Source: Bin5 sp965221345
GTDB lineage: Bacteria; Chloroflexota; Anaerolineae; Caldilineales; Caldilineaceae
DNA: 64,000 nt
Assembly (NCBI GenBank): GCA_965221345.1
Contig: CBDCSD010000002.1
Location: 3,100,001 to 3,164,000, forward strand
Direction of reading: 5' to 3'
Positions 62,210 to 64,000 of this stretch are shown here, in pieces; the stretch's first letter is position 1; the number at the start of each line of letters is the position of its first letter. The position numbers and the translations under genes are program-made. The notes under the pieces are model-generated. The model had not been told where the DNA came from, did not search any database, and worked only from the letters and a program-made list of their open reading frames with translations.

Positions 62210-62962
62210 CTACTGCCCTTCGTCTATGGCCAACCTTTGCAACAGTTGCTGCTCCCGGTCGGAGAGCGTTTCCCAGAATGAGCGCGCGATCGGATGTCTG
62301 TCCGTATGGTGGCGGTAATACCAGGAGCGCACGAGGCCGAATCCGGCCAGGACGCGTGGAGTACTTGTAAGGTTGGGCGAACCGCGGTGCAGACACCTTG
62401 GATCGCGGATCATTACGTCTCCCATCTCCATCAACAGCGATTTCAGCGGGATCTCTCCCGCTTCAATGCGGGCTAGCGCCTCGGCTTTCGGCAGCAAGTG
62501 CGTCCCTTCGGCCATCTGAAATGGGCCCCGTTCTGGAGTCACATCAACGAAGGGCCAGTTCACTCCCAGGAAATGCGGCGGCAGGATAACGTCGGGCAGT
62601 TCCGGGTACAACGCCTGCAGATCGCCATGGATATCCTGATGCACTGAGCCTTTGTAAGGCGTATCGGAGGCGAACTGGTCAAGGACCATCTTTTCCCCCA
62701 GGATCCCGGAAGCGATCGCGAGAATCGTATCGTCATTGAAAAAAGCGGAGTTGTAGAGTGGTGGGCGAAATGGCAGCGGGATGTAGTGACGTCTGGGTCC
62801 TCGATTAGGCTTTTCGGCGTTCTCGGCCAGATAGGCTTCGGCAATGGGACCGAAAGCCACGCGGCAAGCCTCGACCGCGTCCACGGAAAAGTGGCCGCGC
62901 AGAATACAGTAGCCATCCTGCCGGATCTGGTCAATGCCGTCCTGAATGTCTTTAGTCGTCAT
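62210..62962 (-). CDS. Phytanoyl-CoA dioxygenase (PhyH) family protein 4
   Basis: Fe(II)/2-oxoglutarate-type oxygenase of 250 residues. Iron ligands are His 108 and Asp 110 in SVHQDIHGD and His 192 in CLHRGSPN; Arg 203 is the expected 2-oxoglutarate contact. The conserved turn reads FQMAEGTHLLPKAEAL. ATG 62962 follows GAGGTGG at a proper distance; the GTG at 62971 lies inside that site and is not used. It stands 41 bases before the putative glycosidase gene, so the oxygenase may modify the same sugar compound. Confidence 0.86.
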   Translation of the reverse strand: MTTKDIQDGIDQIRQDGYCILRGHFSVDAVEACRVAFGPIAEAYLAENAEKPNRGPRRHYIPLPFRPPLYNSAFFNDDTILAIASGILGEKMVLDQFASDTPYKGSVHQDIHGDLQALYPELPDVILPPHFLGVNWPFVDVTPERGPFQMAEGTHLLPKAEALARIEAGEIPLKSLLMEMGDVMIRDPRCLHRGSPNLTSTPRVLAGFGLVRSWYYRHHTDRHPIARSFWETLSDREQQLLQRLAIDEGQ

Positions 62963-63050
62963 TCTGTCCACCTCTTTTGTAGGTAATCAGTGGTCTGTAT
63001 TTCGCCAGGAAATAAAATGTCTTGCGGCCATCCCGAGAAAGCTTTATTGT

Positions 63051-63962
63051 TCAGCCTGAAAAGGCCTCCAACTCCGCCCTCGTCGGCAGACCGTCGATCA
63101 CGCCCAGATGTGTGGCCGTGTAGGCGCCGGCGCGGGTGGCCTGCTCTACGGCTGACCGCAAGTCCATGCCCCCGGCGAGACTAACGGCCAGCGCAGCGCT
63201 AAAACTGTCGCCGGCGCCGGTGACGTCCAGCGCCTGTACCGCAACCGCCGCAACCTCCTCAGTGCCCCCCGCGTTTACAATCACCGCGCCCTCTTCGCCG
63301 CGGGTCACAACGATTGTTTCCACGCCCAGTTCGAGCAGCCGTCCGGCGAGTTCAAGCGTTGGCGCCGGATCATCGGGCGCCAGCCCTAGCAGGATTCGAG
63401 TCTCGCTTTCGTTAGGGGTCAACACGTCTACATGCGCAAGCATGTCGGCCTCCAATGTCTGGCCCGGGGCAGGGTTGAGGATCGTCATGGCTCCATGTTT
63501 TCGCCCCAGTTCTAAAGCACGGGCCACCGTTTCCAACGGCGCTTCGAGTTGTGTCATAACGACATCGCTCCGGGCGATGTGAGGCTCAACCGCTTCCACA
63601 TGATGGGGTTGCATCAACAGGTTGGCCCCCAGGTGCCCCACGATCCAATTGTCTCCCGAGGGCAGGAGCGTTACAAGACCGACCCCGGTGTTAGTCTGTG
63701 GAATTCGATGAATGTGATCCGTCGCGATTCCTTCCCTTTCAAACAGAAGCTCGGCCATATCAGCAAAAGTGTCGTCGCCTAAACAGGCGACAAGCTCTAC
63801 TTTTGCCCCCAGTCGCGCCGCGGCAATTGCCTGATTTGTGCCCTTGCCGCCAGACCCCATATCGAACAAATCGCCAATCAACGCCTCGCCCACGACCGGC
63901 TTTCGAGGGACGCGCACAGTCAGGCTCACCACATAGCTGCCGATTACCACAATATCAGCCAT
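63051..63962 (-). CDS. rbsK: PfkB family sugar kinase, ribokinase-like
   Basis: Kinase of 303 residues. GSGGKGTNQAIAAARLG (36-52), the LNPAPG stretch, PNESE and the anion-hole motif GAGDSFSAAL with catalytic Asp 252 are typical of ribokinases. The N-terminal sugar site is unusual: where E. coli RbsK has GSINAD with Asn and Asp contacting ribose, this protein has GSYVVS (8-13). The name ribokinase is therefore a family label, and another sugar is likely. ATG 63962 has the strong ribosome-binding site GAGGAGG (63970-63976). Confidence 0.83.
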   Translation of the reverse strand: MADIVVIGSYVVSLTVRVPRKPVVGEALIGDLFDMGSGGKGTNQAIAAARLGAKVELVACLGDDTFADMAELLFEREGIATDHIHRIPQTNTGVGLVTLLPSGDNWIVGHLGANLLMQPHHVEAVEPHIARSDVVMTQLEAPLETVARALELGRKHGAMTILNPAPGQTLEADMLAHVDVLTPNESETRILLGLAPDDPAPTLELAGRLLELGVETIVVTRGEEGAVIVNAGGTEEVAAVAVQALDVTGAGDSFSAALAVSLAGGMDLRSAVEQATRAGAYTATHLGVIDGLPTRAELEAFSG

Positions 63963-63969
63963 AGACTTT

Positions 63970-63976
63970 CCTCCTC
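63970..63976 (-). promoter_or_regulatory. Strong ribosome-binding site of the sugar kinase
   Basis: GAGGAGG on the minus strand, seven bases before ATG 63962; it confirms the start. Confidence 0.75.
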
Positions 63977-64000
63977 GCCAGCCGTCGTCCGATCGACATG

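Noticed and set aside
62169..62396. N-terminal extension of the putative glycosidase
   Set aside because: It would overlap the upstream PhyH gene by 187 bases, with Arg/Pro-rich sequence typical of a shadow frame.
1..64000. tRNA, rRNA or known riboswitch
   Set aside because: I looked for tRNA T-arm strings, rRNA core motifs and conserved riboswitch cores and saw none; a covariance-model scan would be decisive.

Overview
This window reads as a chromosomal stretch of a free-living, sugar-using bacterium, most likely Chloroflexota (Anaerolineae/Caldilineae-like, possibly marine or host-associated). That assignment is inference. It rests on the mix of a CpXC-domain protein, LytR-CpsA-Psr and GT-C-type membrane proteins, an alpha-glucan phosphorylase with the DUF3417 N-terminus, MenA, several phytanoyl-CoA-dioxygenase (PhyH) genes, sulfatase and GH116 genes, high-GC coding sequence, many TTG/GTG starts and GTAGGGGCGCCCC-type hairpin repeats. 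I saw no rRNA, tRNA, CRISPR array, transposase or prophage gene.

Region by region. 0-4.4 kb: end of a histidine phosphatase, thrH, a small membrane protein, and a fused iron-type ABC permease plus ATPase that overlaps zwf. 4.4-13.3 kb: central carbohydrate metabolism (zwf, pgl, glgP) around an oppositely oriented large membrane protein, then a TIGR01777-type epimerase. 13.3-17 kb: a membrane protein, menA and a phytoene-dehydrogenase-like flavoprotein. 17.0-17.3 kb: a MITE-like repeat with 9-bp flanking direct repeats. 17.4-19.4 kb: a small unknown protein that may be leaderless, a hydrolase and a methyltransferase. 19.5-29.8 kb: minus-strand housekeeping genes (LCP protein, cinA, a CpXC protein, a TPR-like protein, ligA, an SH3b protein, and a polX whose polymerase carboxylates are all substituted). 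30.2-35.3 kb: an orphan MalK-type ATPase and a heterodimeric ABC exporter with one degenerate ATP site.

35.8-40.4 kb carries an accessory operon of three PhyH-type oxygenases, the middle one fused to HEAT-like repeats, translationally chained to an MFS transporter. 40.4-46.4 kb holds, on the minus strand, a DUF368 lipid-carrier transporter, a split UxaA/SuyAB-type dehydratase or lyase, an MFS transporter and a Gfo/Idh/MocA dehydrogenase. Two more copies of the repeat and a run of GC hairpins lie among them.

46.4-64 kb looks like a glycan-utilisation island. A divergent control region with two adjacent palindromes next to a near-consensus promoter feeds an operon of an unknown protein, a Tat-type lipoprotein binding protein, two Dpp/Opp-type permeases, a sialidase-like propeller protein and a GH116 glycosidase. 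Around it are a sulfatase, a lipoprotein polysaccharide deacetylase, L-rhamnose mutarotase, a large putative glycosidase, a fourth PhyH oxygenase and a PfkB sugar kinase. A plausible working model is uptake and dismantling of a sulfated, rhamnose-containing glycan; the transporter ATPases must come from elsewhere.
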